Positions 12,648-23,221 of a stretch of DNA of 64,000 bases are shown here, in pieces. Origin of the DNA: Beijerinckiaceae bacterium (GTDB lineage Bacteria; Pseudomonadota; Alphaproteobacteria; Rhizobiales; Beijerinckiaceae); NCBI GenBank assembly GCA_947452455.1, contig CANGBX010000010.1, forward strand, positions 42,190-106,189, read 5' to 3'. How positions within the stretch are numbered: position 1 is the stretch's first letter; each line of letters begins with the position of its first letter. The translations under genes and the position numbers were made by a program. Under the pieces are notes generated by a model that did not search any database, was not told the origin of the DNA, and saw only the letters and a program-made list of their open reading frames with translations.

Positions 12648-12861
12648 GATCTGTTTCCTAATGGGCAGGCCGGGCCTTGTCATCCTTGCCGGGCTGCGGG
12701 GGCATTGTTTTTTTATCTTTTCCTCCGCATATCTGAGAGACGCATTGTCGCTGCCAGATTCTGTCGTAAGGGAACCTGTGCGGGTCGTTATGAGTTCAGT
12801 TAGTGTTTTCTGGTCATAGTGTTCGGCATTTTATTTTTGTTTTGTTGATTTTGAGATCACA

Positions 12862-13380
12862 ATGGCTTTTTGCCTTACTCTTATCGGAAAGGGTCTAACC
12901 CCCTTTCGCCGTGCTCAAGATGGCGCGGTCGCGGTGGAATTTGCCCTCGCGGCATGGCCGCTTCTCTTCGCGCTCCTGTTCTTGGCCGATATGGCTGCCA
13001 ATGCCATTGTTTTCGATAAGGTCGATGCTACGGGGCGGGAGCTTGCATCCCAATTGCGCAGTGGTGCGATTGATCCGCAGGCCCATTCTGCACAGAGCTT
13101 TCGCGAGCAATTTGTTTGCCCTGCCTTGCCGACGCTGACCTGCGAGCGGGTGGTTGTTAATCTTGCGACTGCGGCATCTCTGTCGAGTGTGTCGCCTGTG
13201 GATGTGGCTGCAGCGCGTTGGTGTTCTGGTGCGGCGCAAGATGTCATGATCTTTCAGCTCGCCTATCCAACGCCGTTTATGTCGCGCATCTGGGCAGGCG
13301 ATTTTGCTGATCGTGCGGTTTATTACGTGGCGTCTTTCGGCCTGCGCAATGCACCTGGCATGATCGCGGGTGTGTGCTGA
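12862..13380 (+). CDS. TadE-like pseudopilin-type protein
   Basis: A 172-residue TadE/TadG-like protein. It has the typical basic N-terminus followed by FRRAQDGAVAVEFALA and one membrane helix (residues ~28-48), the signature of Tad/Flp minor pilins processed by a prepilin peptidase. The rest should be periplasmic or extracellular and contains four or five cysteines. First of three tightly packed genes (next ATG 1 nt after this stop). No Tad ATPase, secretin or Flp pilin gene is in the window, so the cluster must use machinery encoded elsewhere or act independently. Confidence 0.8.
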   Translation: MAFCLTLIGKGLTPFRRAQDGAVAVEFALAAWPLLFALLFLADMAANAIVFDKVDATGRELASQLRSGAIDPQAHSAQSFREQFVCPALPTLTCERVVVNLATAASLSSVSPVDVAAARWCSGAAQDVMIFQLAYPTPFMSRIWAGDFADRAVYYVASFGLRNAPGMIAGVC

Positions 13381-13381
13381 T

Positions 13382-14047
13382 ATGCGCGCCGCTCTGAGAC
13401 GTTTCCGTGACGATGAGAGTGGCCTGACATTGGTCGAATCCACGCTGATCATGCTGGTGCTCATCTATGCCATGGTCAATTTGACTGAGTTTGATCGTTA
13501 TTCGCGTTTTGCGCGCCATCTGACTGCGGCGACGGAAAGTCTCGTCACATTGATGAGTGAGCGCGCGATCCCGCTGCATGATCGTGATTGGAGCGATGAT
13601 GCGGCCGCTCTGTTCTGGCTGTTTCCCGAAGCGCCGCTTCTTTCAGGTGCTGAATGGCGCAAGACTTTGGGTGTGCAGGCCTCGCTGGTGCGCTTTGTGC
13701 CGAGTGATCCGTCTTGTGTGGCCGATTGTGCAAGCACGAGTGCGCAAGTGCTCTGGACATGGGATGGCGGCACGGTTGAATCGCGCGCGCTTCTTGCTGC
13801 CAATCAAGTCTTGCGGGTGTGTGGCACGCTGGCGCCGGGCGGCGAGACGCCAGCCAGCAATACGCTGCCGAGCCGGTTGTTTCGCGCGGGCGTGATGTTT
13901 GTCGTCACACTGGCTTATGAATACCAGCCCTTTTCATCGACGGCGGTGATTGGTCAGCGCCCTCTGGTGCGTGAGGCCTATGCCGTAGCGCGCGCGGGTG
14001 ATCAGCGGATTGAAAGTGCGTCAAATGAGGCTCAGTCATGCCCTTGA
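13382..14047 (+). CDS. TadE/TadF-like pseudopilin-type protein
   Basis: A 221-residue protein with the same architecture as its neighbour: a basic start (MRAALRRFRDDESGLTLVESTLIML), one membrane helix through ~residue 40, then a secreted domain with a few cysteines (DPSCVADCAS). It is likely a minor pilin or assembly factor of the Tad type. It begins 1 nt after the preceding stop and its end overlaps the next start by 10 bp, so the three genes are almost surely one operon. Confidence 0.78.
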   Translation: MRAALRRFRDDESGLTLVESTLIMLVLIYAMVNLTEFDRYSRFARHLTAATESLVTLMSERAIPLHDRDWSDDAAALFWLFPEAPLLSGAEWRKTLGVQASLVRFVPSDPSCVADCASTSAQVLWTWDGGTVESRALLAANQVLRVCGTLAPGGETPASNTLPSRLFRAGVMFVVTLAYEYQPFSSTAVIGQRPLVREAYAVARAGDQRIESASNEAQSCP

Positions 14048-15999
14048 GCCGCATTGTCCAATCCTTGCGAGAGATGCGGGAGCATCTTGGCACTCTGCCG
14101 CTGGTTGCCGCGGCGGTGCTCATCCCTATCGCGCTCGTTACAGGTACGGCACTTGATTATGGCATGTCGTTTCAAGTTCAACAGAAGCTGGATCAGGCGG
14201 CCCAATCTGCGGCTGCGGCTGCTGTTGCGCAGAGCCGCGCTTTGCGTGCGATCCAACCCAATGTGCAGCCAGAAGAAATGATGGAGCGCGGACGCGGGCG
14301 CGCAGACATGGTGTTCAATGCGCAAAAACCCAATGTTCGTAATGTCAAAACGAGCTTCCGGTTGGAGCGGGACCTTGAGCCCAACACCTATATTGCCACT
14401 TTTGATTATGATGCGGCACAGCCCACGATTTTTCTGCGTTTGTTGGGCATTCGAGATCTGAATTTGCACGGCAATGCGCGTGCAACATGGGTCGCGCGGG
14501 ACGCTTTGATCGATGAAGATTTCCAAGAGTTTGAAACTGACGTGCGCGCCTCTGGTCTCAAGACCTATGCGCCGATGAATGGTTGGCTGTCCAATGCGCG
14601 TCTGCGCTCCGCAGGCTCCGCGATCATACAATTGGCAGATGCATCGCGTTATGGTGAAGGCAAACCAGAGAATGTCACCGTCGCTGTCGAGCTTGATGTG
14701 GGTGTTGGCAATAGTTTTATTGCCAAGAAGTTTTCAGCTGATCCCGGCTTGCATCAGGTGCGCTATTGGTATCGCGAGCAAGTGCGCAATGAAATGGTTG
14801 CTCCTGCCTGGTTTTGCAGCACACGCGAGGAAGATGTGTCGTGGATGACGACGCGTGATCGCTCATTGGCAGGAAACACCAGCCAGCTTTCGGTGCATCT
14901 GATGCCCGACAATGGCAGATTGCCGACGAGCGATATGGCTTTTGCCTCAGGCAATCGCATTGATGCTTGTTATTCGTCCGGAGGGCGCTGGATCGAGCGT
15001 GTGATCAAGGTCGATATCATCACGCGCGGTGATTATTGGATTGCATTTCATGCGCAGGGCAAAGCGGATGGAATTGGTGCGGCTGTTGCCAATATTGTTG
15101 TGTGCCGTGAGCCTTGCGCGCAAGATGATGGCACGCAGCGCCCGGTCGTTCAGAATTTTCCTTGGGTGACAGATGATCTTCTGTTTGAAGATCGTTTCAA
15201 TACAAATGAAGGGCCCAATCCCATCACGCTGTCGCCGTCTCGCGGCAAAAGCGGTTGGGATTTAGCACCCGCAGGATGGGTCGTCTGGCCGCAAAATAAT
15301 ATCACCTATAAAGCCGGGGCTGAAAACAGACCGGGCTTTGTCGAGCTTGATGTGCGCACAGCCGCCGGCGCTTTCGAAAACCGCGCCATGGGGCGGTCCT
15401 TTTTTCTTGTGCCGGGCTTTTACATGCTGCGCTATGGCTACAGCAGCGGAGCTTCTCTCGTTGGTTCGATCGCCTGCAATTATTTTAGTCTTGATGCGGC
15501 CTTGCAGCGTCTTCCGCGCGTGCGCGGTGCTGATACGCGGCGCATTTCAGTGCATGTCGATTTGGATTTTGCCTCGCTCCATCCAGAAATCATGGGTCGG
15601 GGAGAGGATGAGCGGGCTGACTGGTTCTCCCCGACGCGGGTGAGTGAGCGCGATCTCAAATCCGACCGCCTGCCGCGCCTGCCGACACTGTCCAATGCGA
15701 TTGATTTCTGCGCCGATGCTCCGGCTGGCACGATCGTGCCGCGCGAAATCGTTTTCAAGGTCGACCGGCCGGGCATTTACTGGGTCACTTTTGTGGGCGC
15801 TGGACCGGCGGACGGGGAGGGCGGGCGCATCTCCAACGTCCAGCTCTACGCCCGTGGCGCAAATCCGGGCGGTGGACTGCCGCGGGTGGTGCGTGGCTAT
15901 GAGCGCAACGACCCTCTCGCTCCACCCCCTGTGGGGGCTTGGCTGCCTATGCCTCCCAGCGCAGGCGGTCGCGCAGCCTATAAGGTCCAGCTCCAGTAA
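14038..15999 (+). CDS. TadG-like protein with a duplicated extracellular domain
   Basis: 653 residues. The N-terminus resembles Tad pilus TadG: a membrane helix at ~21-40, then [19 protein letters not shown], the usual 'QxALDAAALAAA'-like helix. Instead of the von Willebrand A domain often seen, two related segments follow, ~176-360 and ~403-606. They share [10 protein letters not shown] / [10 protein letters not shown] and [10 protein letters not shown]...[15 protein letters not shown] / AIDFCADAP...[15 protein letters not shown]. Such repeats suggest tandem beta-sandwich binding modules, by inference only. The C-terminal ~45 residues are Pro/Gly-rich. Last gene of the three-gene operon; a terminator follows. 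Confidence 0.78.
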   Translation: MPLSRIVQSLREMREHLGTLPLVAAAVLIPIALVTGTALDYGMSFQVQQKLDQAAQSAAAAAVAQSRALRAIQPNVQPEEMMERGRGRADMVFNAQKPNVRNVKTSFRLERDLEPNTYIATFDYDAAQPTIFLRLLGIRDLNLHGNARATWVARDALIDEDFQEFETDVRASGLKTYAPMNGWLSNARLRSAGSAIIQLADASRYGEGKPENVTVAVELDVGVGNSFIAKKFSADPGLHQVRYWYREQVRNEMVAPAWFCSTREEDVSWMTTRDRSLAGNTSQLSVHLMPDNGRLPTSDMAFASGNRIDACYSSGGRWIERVIKVDIITRGDYWIAFHAQGKADGIGAAVANIVVCREPCAQDDGTQRPVVQNFPWVTDDLLFEDRFNTNEGPNPITLSPSRGKSGWDLAPAGWVVWPQNNITYKAGAENRPGFVELDVRTAAGAFENRAMGRSFFLVPGFYMLRYGYSSGASLVGSIACNYFSLDAALQRLPRVRGADTRRISVHVDLDFASLHPEIMGRGEDERADWFSPTRVSERDLKSDRLPRLPTLSNAIDFCADAPAGTIVPREIVFKVDRPGIYWVTFVGAGPADGEGGRISNVQLYARGANPGGGLPRVVRGYERNDPLAPPPVGAWLPMPPSAGGRAAYKVQLQ

Positions 16000-16041
16000 A
16001 AGGGCTGGTTTCCTCTGGGGATCGCGCTGCTTCCTGCGTTC

Positions 16042-16067
16042 TCGGGGGTTCCCACCCCCCGGCTTTT
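16042..16067 (+). terminator. Probable terminator after the TadG-like gene
   Basis: GGGGGT pairs with ACCCCC around a TCCC loop, followed by CGGCTTTT. It lies about 43 nt after the stop codon. Confidence 0.6.
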
Positions 16068-16150
16068 GGGCTACATCAGCCTCGACTTTCGGGCCGGGGC
16101 TCCCGCCTGATTCCCCAAAGGGGTTTTCGGAGGACGCGCTCCGGCCATTT

Positions 16151-16177
16151 CGAGGCCGACAGCGCGGCCTTTTTTTG
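16151..16177 (+). terminator. Terminator-like hairpin in the carB leader
   Basis: A 6-bp stem AGGCCG / CGGCCT followed by a run of seven T residues, only ~46 nt before the carB start. It may be a second terminator for the upstream operon or an attenuator controlling carB. No leader peptide or clear antiterminator is recognised. Confidence 0.65.
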
Positions 16178-16222
16178 TGCGCCGAGGCAGGCCTCGCGCG
16201 CGCCATGCGAGACAAGACGACC

Positions 16223-19200
16223 ATGCCGAAGCGGACAGACATCAAAACCATCCTCATCATCGGCGCGGGGCCGATCGTGATCGGGCAGGCCTGCGAATTC
16301 GACTATTCCGGCACGCAAGCCTGCAAGGCTTTGCGCGAGGAAGGTTATCGCATCGTGCTGGTCAATTCGAACCCGGCCACGATCATGACCGACCCCGACA
16401 TGGCTGACCGCACTTATGTCGAGCCGATCACGCCGGAGATTGTTGCCAAGATCATCGAGAAGGAACGCTATGCGGTCCCCGGCGGCTTTGCGCTGCTCCC
16501 CACCATGGGTGGCCAGACCGCGCTGAATTGCGCGCTGTCGCTCAAGAAAATGGGCACGCTGGAAAAATTCGACGTCGAGATGATCGGTGCAACCGCCGAG
16601 GCCATCGACAAGGCGGAAGATCGCGAACTCTTCCGCGATGCCATGACCAAGATCGGTCTCGACACGCCGCGCTCGCACCAGATCAAGACACTCGCGCAAG
16701 CGCTCGACATTATGGATGACATTGGTCTGCCGGCCATTATTCGCCCCTCTTTCACCATGGGCGGCACGGGTGGCGGCATTGCTTATAACAAGGCCGAATA
16801 TATCGAGATCATCGAGCGCGGTATTGATGCTTCGCCGACCAATGAAGTTCTGGTCGAAGAGAGTGTGCTGGGCTGGAAAGAATATGAAATGGAAGTTGTC
16901 CGCGATAAGGCGGACAATTGCATCATCGTCTGCTCGATTGAAAATATCGATCCGATGGGCGTGCATACCGGTGACTCGATCACGGTTGCGCCCGCGCTGA
17001 CGCTGACCGACAAAGAATATCAGATCATGCGCGATGCCTCGCTCGCCGTGCTGCGCGAAATCGGCGTGGAAACGGGCGGCTCGAACGTGCAGTTTGCGGT
17101 GAACCCTGAAAACGGCCGTATGATCGTGATTGAAATGAATCCGCGCGTGTCGCGCTCGTCTGCGCTTGCCTCTAAGGCAACAGGTTTCCCGATTGCCAAG
17201 GTCGCAGCGAAACTCGCTGTCGGCTATACGCTCGATGAAATTGCCAATGATATTACGGGCGGCGCAACGCCGGCCTCTTTCGAGCCGACGATTGATTATG
17301 TCGTCACGAAAATCCCGCGCTTCGCCTTTGAAAAATTCCCCGGTGCCGAGCCGCTCCTGACCACCGCCATGAAGTCGGTGGGTGAAGCCATGGCGATTGG
17401 CCGCACCTTCGGCGAATCCCTGCAAAAAGCTTTGCGCTCGCTGGAAACCGGTCTCTCGGGTGTCGATGAAGTCGAGATCGAGGGTCTGGGGCAGGGCGAT
17501 GACCGCGCCGCTATTCGCTCGGCACTTGGCATGCCGACACCGGATCGTTTGCTCGTTGTCGCGCAGGCACTTCGTCACGGCCTGTCGCATGAAGAAATCT
17601 ATGAGGCCTGCAAGATCGATCATTGGTTCATTGATCGTCTGCAAGAGATTGTTGATCTTGAAAACAAAGTGAAGCAATTCGGCCTGCCCGACGATGCCGC
17701 GAACTTCCGCATGTTGAAGGCTGCCGGTTTCTCGGATGTGCGTTTGAGCTCTCTCTCGGGTCTCACTGAAGAGCAGGTGAGTGCAAAGCGCTATGCGCTG
17801 GACGTGCATCCTGTTTACAAGCGCATTGACACTTGCGCGGCAGAATTCGCCTCGCCCACGGCCTATATGTATTCGACTTATGAAAAGCCGTTTGGTGGGT
17901 CTGAGCCCGTCTGTGAAGCCAAGCCGACCAATCGCGAGAAGGTCGTCATTCTGGGCGGCGGTCCGAACCGCATCGGGCAGGGCATTGAATTCGACTATTG
18001 CTGCTGCCACGCGTGCTTTGCGCTGTCGGATGCAGGCTATGAAACCATCATGGTCAATTGCAATCCGGAAACCGTCTCGACCGATTACGACACGTCGGAT
18101 CGTCTCTATTTCGAGCCGTTGACGCAGGAAGACGTTCTCGAAATTCTGCGCAAGGAAAAGATGAATGGCACGCTGAAGGGTGTGATCGTTCAGTTCGGCG
18201 GCCAGACGCCGCTGAAGCTTGCGCATGGTTTGCAGGAAGCGGGTATCCCGATCCTTGGCACCAGCGTCGATAGCATTGACTTGGCGGAAGATCGTGATCG
18301 CTTCAAGCGCCTGCTCGATAAGCTGGGTCTGAAGCAGCCGAAGAATGGCATTGCTTATTCGGTTGAGCAGTCGCGCCTGATTGCCGCCGAGCTCGGCCTG
18401 CCGCTCGTTGTGCGCCCCTCTTATGTGTTGGGCGGTCGCGCGATGGCGATCATTCGTGACGAGGCCGCATTCGATGATTATCTGCTGGGTACGCTACCCG
18501 GTCTCGTGCCCGCTGAAGTGAAGGCACGTTATCCCAACGACAAGACAGGCCAGATCAATACGGTGCTGGGCAAAAACCCGCTGCTGTTTGACCGCTATCT
18601 GTCGGATGCAGTGGAAGTCGATGTCGATTGCCTGTGCGATGGCAAGGATGTGTTCATCGCGGGCATTATGGAGCATATCGAAGAAGCCGGCATTCACTCC
18701 GGTGACTCGGCCTGCTCATTGCCGCCGCGCTCGCTGTCGAAGGACGTCCTCAAACTGCTCGAAGAGCAGACGGCGAAACTGGCGCTGGCGCTCAATGTCG
18801 GCGGCCTGATGAATGTGCAATATGCGCTGAAGGACGGCGAGATCTATGTGCTCGAAGTCAATCCGCGCGCCTCGCGCACGGTGCCTTTCGTGGCCAAAGT
18901 GATTGGCGAGCCGATTGCCAAAATTGCTTCGCGCATTATGGCAGGCGAACCGCTGGCGAGCTTCGGCTTGAAACATGTCGAGCTTGGCCATGTGGGCGTG
19001 AAGGAAGCCGTATTCCCCTTCGCCCGCTTCCCCGGCGTCGACACGGTTCTGGGTCCGGAAATGCGCTCGACCGGCGAAGTCATCGGTCTCGACCGCTCCT
19101 TCGAAGTGGCTTTTGCCAAGAGCCAGCTGGGTGGGGGCACCAAGGTCCCGACCTCCGGGACAGTCTTCGTTTCGGTCCGCGATGCCGACAAGCCGCGCAT

Positions 19201-19549
19201 CCTCTCGACCATGAAAATGCTGTCTGATCTGGGATTCAAGATCTTGGCTACAGGGGGGACACAGCGCTTCCTCGAGGGCGAGGGCGTGCAGGCCGAGAAG
19301 ATCAACAAAGTGTCAGAAGGCCGCCCGCATGTGGTGGATGCCATCAAGAATGGCGGAATCCAGTTGGTTTTCAACACGACAGAGGGGGCGCAGGCTCTGG
19401 CCGATAGCCGCTCTCTTCGCCGTTCGGCCCTCTTGCATAAGGTGCCCTACTACACCACTCTAGCAGGGTCGATTGCTGCAGCTCAGGGCGTGAAGGCCTA
19501 TAAGAGCGGCGATCTTGAGGTCCGCGCTTTGCAGGACTATTTCAACTGA
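16223..19549 (+). CDS. carB: Carbamoyl-phosphate synthase large subunit
   Basis: CarB makes carbamoyl phosphate from bicarbonate, ATP and the ammonia delivered by CarA (46375-47595), feeding pyrimidine and arginine synthesis. 1108 residues. Two homologous ATP-grasp halves are clear: [19 protein letters not shown] at the N-terminus and [19 protein letters not shown] near residue ~575. [28 protein letters not shown] and EVNPRASRT are present. A C-terminal MGS-like allosteric domain ([12 protein letters not shown]) ends the protein. The ATG at 16223 gives the usual length; an in-frame ATG at 16205 adds six residues. greA follows, as often in Alphaproteobacteria. Confidence 0.98.
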   Translation: MPKRTDIKTILIIGAGPIVIGQACEFDYSGTQACKALREEGYRIVLVNSNPATIMTDPDMADRTYVEPITPEIVAKIIEKERYAVPGGFALLPTMGGQTALNCALSLKKMGTLEKFDVEMIGATAEAIDKAEDRELFRDAMTKIGLDTPRSHQIKTLAQALDIMDDIGLPAIIRPSFTMGGTGGGIAYNKAEYIEIIERGIDASPTNEVLVEESVLGWKEYEMEVVRDKADNCIIVCSIENIDPMGVHTGDSITVAPALTLTDKEYQIMRDASLAVLREIGVETGGSNVQFAVNPENGRMIVIEMNPRVSRSSALASKATGFPIAKVAAKLAVGYTLDEIANDITGGATPASFEPTIDYVVTKIPRFAFEKFPGAEPLLTTAMKSVGEAMAIGRTFGESLQKALRSLETGLSGVDEVEIEGLGQGDDRAAIRSALGMPTPDRLLVVAQALRHGLSHEEIYEACKIDHWFIDRLQEIVDLENKVKQFGLPDDAANFRMLKAAGFSDVRLSSLSGLTEEQVSAKRYALDVHPVYKRIDTCAAEFASPTAYMYSTYEKPFGGSEPVCEAKPTNREKVVILGGGPNRIGQGIEFDYCCCHACFALSDAGYETIMVNCNPETVSTDYDTSDRLYFEPLTQEDVLEILRKEKMNGTLKGVIVQFGGQTPLKLAHGLQEAGIPILGTSVDSIDLAEDRDRFKRLLDKLGLKQPKNGIAYSVEQSRLIAAELGLPLVVRPSYVLGGRAMAIIRDEAAFDDYLLGTLPGLVPAEVKARYPNDKTGQINTVLGKNPLLFDRYLSDAVEVDVDCLCDGKDVFIAGIMEHIEEAGIHSGDSACSLPPRSLSKDVLKLLEEQTAKLALALNVGGLMNVQYALKDGEIYVLEVNPRASRTVPFVAKVIGEPIAKIASRIMAGEPLASFGLKHVELGHVGVKEAVFPFARFPGVDTVLGPEMRSTGEVIGLDRSFEVAFAKSQLGGGTKVPTSGTVFVSVRDADKPRILSTMKMLSDLGFKILATGGTQRFLEGEGVQAEKINKVSEGRPHVVDAIKNGGIQLVFNTTEGAQALADSRSLRRSALLHKVPYYTTLAGSIAAAQGVKAYKSGDLEVRALQDYFN

Positions 19550-19599
19550 CGAGAGGCGAGCGGTTCCGCTCCCCCTCGTTTTCCTGAATTCCCGCAGTT

Positions 19600-19622
19600 C
19601 GGGAGGCCGGGTTTCGGCCTCG
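19600..19622 (+). other. Hairpin between carB and greA
   Basis: GAGGCCG (19603-19609) pairs perfectly with CGGCCTC (19615-19621) around GGTTT. There is no T-run, so it is not a typical terminator; it may be a structured greA leader. Confidence 0.35.
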
Positions 19623-19698
19623 CGGACGGGGATTCTTTGTGTCAGGGGTCGGCTTGCCGGTCTCGGGCCTGACAGGTGAATTTTAGAAAGATACGGAT

Positions 19699-20172
19699 AT
19701 GGAAAAGATTCCCATGACCGCCCCGGGCTATGTCGCTCTTGAGGAAGAGCTGCGGCGTCGCCAGCAGGAAGAGCGTCCGCGGATCATTGCGGCCATTTCC
19801 GAAGCGCGCTCGCATGGCGACTTGTCCGAAAACGCGGAATATCACGCCGCCAAGGAATCGCAGTCGTTGAATGAAGGCCGCATTGCCGAGCTCGAAGACA
19901 AGCTCGCTCGCGCGGAAGTCATCGACGTGTCGAAGCTCTCCGGCAATACGATCAAATTCGGCGCCACCGTCACCCTCATTGATGAGGATACAGACGAAGA
20001 GAAGGCCTATCAGATCGTCGGCGAAAGCGAAGCCGATGTGAAGCTTGGCAAAGTCTCCATCACCTCGCCGATTGCGCGCGCGCTGATCAGCAAGAAAGTC
20101 GGCGACACGGTGGAAGTGAATACGCCGGGTGGCGGCAAAAGCTACGAAATCACGGCTATCGCCTTCAAGTGA
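19699..20172 (+). CDS. greA: Transcription elongation factor GreA
   Basis: GreA rescues backtracked RNA polymerase by stimulating cleavage of the nascent RNA. 157 residues, standard length. The N-terminal antiparallel coiled coil includes [14 protein letters not shown] and the tip acidic motif [16 protein letters not shown], whose Asp/Glu residues reach the polymerase active site. The C-terminal globular domain ends with [20 protein letters not shown]. It sits ~150 bp after carB and its stop overlaps the next start as GTGA, suggesting coupling to the ELM1-like gene. Confidence 0.97.
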   Translation: MEKIPMTAPGYVALEEELRRRQQEERPRIIAAISEARSHGDLSENAEYHAAKESQSLNEGRIAELEDKLARAEVIDVSKLSGNTIKFGATVTLIDEDTDEEKAYQIVGESEADVKLGKVSITSPIARALISKKVGDTVEVNTPGGGKSYEITAIAFK

Positions 20173-21176
20173 GCGTGCATCTGCCGCGCGAGACGCGTGC
20201 CTGGATTTTGCAATCGGGCAAGATCGGGCATGAAGTCAATTGCATGGGCGTGGCGCGTGAATTGGGCCTTGAGCCCGAAATGCGCCGCGTGCAAGCACGC
20301 CCTTTCTTCGAATTTTTCGCGCCCTGGGGGCCGATTGATCCGCGTGACAATCCGCGCCATCCCGCAAGCCCATTGCATGGGCCTTTGCCCGACATTGTCT
20401 TTGCCTCTGGCCGCACCACGGTGCCCTATCTGCGCGCCATCAAAAGATTGTCGGGCGGCAAAACGTTCACGGTCTTTCTGCAAGACCCGCGCGTGGGAAC
20501 AGGTGCGGCTGATCTGATCTGGGTGCCCGAACATGATCGCCTGCGCGGTGAGAATGTATTGGTCACGCTGACTTCACCCCATCATATGCGCCCCTCAGTG
20601 CTCGAAGCCGCGCGTCAAAACCCTGATCCGCGTTTGGCGGCGCTGCCGCAGCCGCGTGTGGGCATGGTGCTGGGCGGGCCGAGTGGCGCGCATCGTTTCG
20701 AGGCTGCGGATATTGCAGCACTTTGCGAGATTGCGCGCGATATTTTGGCCAGCGGGCAGGGCTTGATGGTGACGCCCTCTCGCCGCACGCCCGCAGAAGT
20801 GATGGGCGCCTTGCGTGCTGCTGTTGCAGAAAGTGGCTCTGCCGCAAGCGCTTTTGTCTGGGACGGTACGGGCGACAATCCCTATGCGCAGATTTTGGCG
20901 CAGGCTGATGCTTTGGTCGTCACGGCTGATAGCGTGAATATGGTGGGCGAGGCGGCTTCAACAGGTGCGCCTGTTTTTATTTACGAGCCGACAGGCGGTG
21001 CTGACAAAATGTCGGGCTTTCTGGAAAAGCTCGAAGCAACAGGCGCTCTGCGCGTGTTGCCGAAAGAGCGTGCGGCGGGTTGGTCACGCGCGCGCTGGTC
21101 TTATCCCCCCGTCGATGCCACGGGTCTCATCGCCGCTGAAGTGGTGAAAAGGTATCGTGCTTTTCGGGGTGCTTAG
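20169..21176 (+). CDS. ELM1-family protein (mitochondrial fission ELM1-like, DUF1022)
   Basis: A 335-residue member of the ELM1/DUF1022 family, widespread in Alphaproteobacteria and related to plant ELM1. The fold resembles glycosyltransferase GT-B enzymes, but the bacterial role is not established. Motifs are [16 protein letters not shown] at the N-terminus, [48 protein letters not shown] and [13 protein letters not shown]. The GTG at 20169 overlaps the greA stop; a second GTG is two codons later. An envelope or polysaccharide role is often guessed but not supported here. Confidence 0.85.
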   Translation: MSVHLPRETRAWILQSGKIGHEVNCMGVARELGLEPEMRRVQARPFFEFFAPWGPIDPRDNPRHPASPLHGPLPDIVFASGRTTVPYLRAIKRLSGGKTFTVFLQDPRVGTGAADLIWVPEHDRLRGENVLVTLTSPHHMRPSVLEAARQNPDPRLAALPQPRVGMVLGGPSGAHRFEAADIAALCEIARDILASGQGLMVTPSRRTPAEVMGALRAAVAESGSAASAFVWDGTGDNPYAQILAQADALVVTADSVNMVGEAASTGAPVFIYEPTGGADKMSGFLEKLEATGALRVLPKERAAGWSRARWSYPPVDATGLIAAEVVKRYRAFRGA

Positions 21177-21180
21177 GCTC

Positions 21181-21271
21181 CGTCATTGCGAGCGGAGCGA
21201 AGCAAACCAGAGGTGTCATGTGTGGCTTCTGGTTTGCCGCGTCGGCCCTTGAGGGCCTCCTCGCAATGACG
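21181..21271. repeat. Palindromic intergenic repeat, copy 3
   Basis: About 91 bp from CGTCATTGCGAGCGGAGCG to TCCTCGCAATGACG, between the convergent ELM1-like and oxygenase genes. Confidence 0.9.
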
Positions 21272-21281
21272 AAGTTGGAGA

Positions 21282-21956
21282 TTACAACCGCACCGTCTGT
21301 TCCGGGTAGGACAGCTGTTCGCGCGCGCGCCAATCATGCGTCACATAATTCAAAATGACGGATTTGCGTTCACCCTGGATCGTGCGCTTTTCAAAGCCGT
21401 GCCACGTATTGTCGCCGGGCACGAAAATCATCGCCGTATTGCGCTTGAAGGGCGAGCGACCGAAATGCTTGTCTTCGGCTGCGTAAATATCAGTGCCGAG
21501 ATCTTCATGGCCCGGGCCGTCTGACAGATAGATCAGGCAGGTGAATTTCTTCACGCCGAGATCCGTGTGCGGTTGCAGCCAGAAACCATCCGTATCAACG
21601 GCATATTCGAGGCGCAGATAAGTGTCATCGATGGGCGCGGTGAGTGTTGTGGCAATGGCTTGCGTGACTTCTTTCGACTGCAAAGCTTCCGCCACTTTGC
21701 GCATGACGGGGAAGCGCTCCATCGACTCTTTGTCGAAATAGGAGCGCTGGTCATTGTGCAATTCGCGCTTGCCAGACACGCCGGCGAGAGAGGGTGCGGA
21801 GATCGGCAAGGTGGCGAGCTCATCGGCCACGGCGGCTGGAAAAACATTGTCGATCAGCCAATGGCGATAGGGGGCCTCGAAGACCTGACGCGCATTGATG
21901 CTCGCGGCGAAGCTGGCGATAATGTCTGCGGTGGTAACCGCGCTCGTATCCGGCAT
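21282..21956 (-). CDS. 2-oxoglutarate/Fe(II)-dependent oxygenase-like protein
   Basis: 224 residues. A double-stranded beta-helix iron site is visible: PHTDLGVKKFT gives the HxD pair, NTWHGFEKR gives the distal His, and RKSVILNYV supplies the 2-oxoglutarate-binding Arg. This resembles prolyl-4-hydroxylase-type 2OG-Fe(II) oxygenases of the kind often found in polysaccharide or small-molecule loci. The substrate is unknown and the neighbours do not reveal it. It is transcribed alone and converges on the ELM1-like gene. Confidence 0.72.
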   Translation of the reverse strand: MPDTSAVTTADIIASFAASINARQVFEAPYRHWLIDNVFPAAVADELATLPISAPSLAGVSGKRELHNDQRSYFDKESMERFPVMRKVAEALQSKEVTQAIATTLTAPIDDTYLRLEYAVDTDGFWLQPHTDLGVKKFTCLIYLSDGPGHEDLGTDIYAAEDKHFGRSPFKRNTAMIFVPGDNTWHGFEKRTIQGERKSVILNYVTHDWRAREQLSYPEQTVRL

Positions 21957-22235
21957 GGGAGGCTCTGCCTTTGTGATCAGGGGTCGGGCGCGTCTCTGGC
22001 CCTTGAATTGGGCCGCACACTAGTGCCGCCCCCGCTGGCGGGCAAGCTTTTGCTGCTTTGGCCCTCGCGACACAATGCCCTTCGCCAGAGGTCTTATGGC
22101 TGTGGTCAAAGCCTGTCCGAGCCTTGCAGCCAGTGCATGTCATTCTTATACCTAAAGGCCTGATCCAAGGGGCGCTTCCTGCCCCGAAGTGCCCCCTCGG
22201 GGCTTCACGAAACCGCGATACCCAGAGATTTTAAG

Positions 22236-23204
22236 ATGGCCTCCACCGCCCCTCAGCATGCGCGCTTGATTATTGTTGGCTCGGGCCCCGCCGGCTACAC
22301 GACCGCGATCTATGCAGCCCGCGCGATGCTCAAACCCATGATGATCTCCGGCTTCGAGCCCGGCGGCCAGTTGATGATCACGACCGACGTCGAAAATTAC
22401 CCCGGCTTTGCCGATGCCATCCAGGGCCCCTGGCTGATGGAGCAGATGCGCAAACAGGCCGAGCATGTCGGCACGGATATGGTCTCTGACCACATCACCA
22501 AGGTTGATCTGTCAAAGCGTCCCTTCACGCTTTGGGGTGACAGCGGCACGGTCTATACGGCCGACACGCTAGTGATCGCTACGGGTGCAAAAGCCAAATG
22601 GCTTGGCATTCCGTCTGAAGAAAAATTCAAGGGTTTTGGTGTTTCGGCTTGCGCGACCTGCGATGGTTTCTTCTACCGCGGCAAAGAAGTCATGGTGGTG
22701 GGCGGCGGCAATTCGGCGGTCGAAGAAGCGCTTTATCTGTCGCATCTCGCCTCCAAAGTGACGGTCGTGCATCGCCGTGACTCGTTCAAAGCCGAGCGCA
22801 TTTTGCAGGAGCGTCTCTTCAAGACGCCCAATGTCGAAATCATCTGGGATAGCGCGATTGATGAAATCTGCGGTGACACGACACCGCTCGGCGTCACCCA
22901 TGTGAAGCTGAAGAATGTGAAGAGCGGCGCCATCACCGAGCGTCCCGTGCATGGTGTGTTTGTGGCCATTGGTCATGAGCCGGCCTCGCAGCTCTTTGCC
23001 GGTCAGCTCGAGATCAAGCCCAATGGCTATATCAAGACTGCGCCGGATTCGACGCAGACCAGCGTGCCGGGCGTTTATGCTGCGGGCGATGTGACGGATG
23101 ATATTTATCGTCAGGCTGTGACAGCGGCAGGCATGGGCTGCATGGCAGCGCTCGAAGCCGAGCGTTGGCTGTCCGTGCAACCCAAAGCGCAAGCGGCGGA
23201 ATAA
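22236..23204 (+). CDS. trxB: Thioredoxin-disulfide reductase
   Basis: TrxB passes electrons from NADPH via FAD to thioredoxin in the cytoplasm. 322 residues, typical. The FAD-binding GSGPAG is at residues 15-20, the redox-active CATC at 139-142, the NADPH-binding GGGNSAVEEALYL follows, and the second FAD motif VYAAGDV is near the C-terminus. A lysR-type gene starts 17 nt after its stop, so the two are likely co-transcribed. The 279-bp gap upstream contains GC-rich hairpins but no clear promoter match. Confidence 0.96.
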   Translation: MASTAPQHARLIIVGSGPAGYTTAIYAARAMLKPMMISGFEPGGQLMITTDVENYPGFADAIQGPWLMEQMRKQAEHVGTDMVSDHITKVDLSKRPFTLWGDSGTVYTADTLVIATGAKAKWLGIPSEEKFKGFGVSACATCDGFFYRGKEVMVVGGGNSAVEEALYLSHLASKVTVVHRRDSFKAERILQERLFKTPNVEIIWDSAIDEICGDTTPLGVTHVKLKNVKSGAITERPVHGVFVAIGHEPASQLFAGQLEIKPNGYIKTAPDSTQTSVPGVYAAGDVTDDIYRQAVTAAGMGCMAALEAERWLSVQPKAQAAE

Positions 23205-23221
23205 AGCGAAAGGACGCGCCC

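Noticed and set aside
16076..18226. A 716-residue open frame on the minus strand inside carB
   Set aside because: It is fully antisense to the well-supported carB gene, its translation is rich in Arg/His and shows no family motif. It is a GC-driven shadow.
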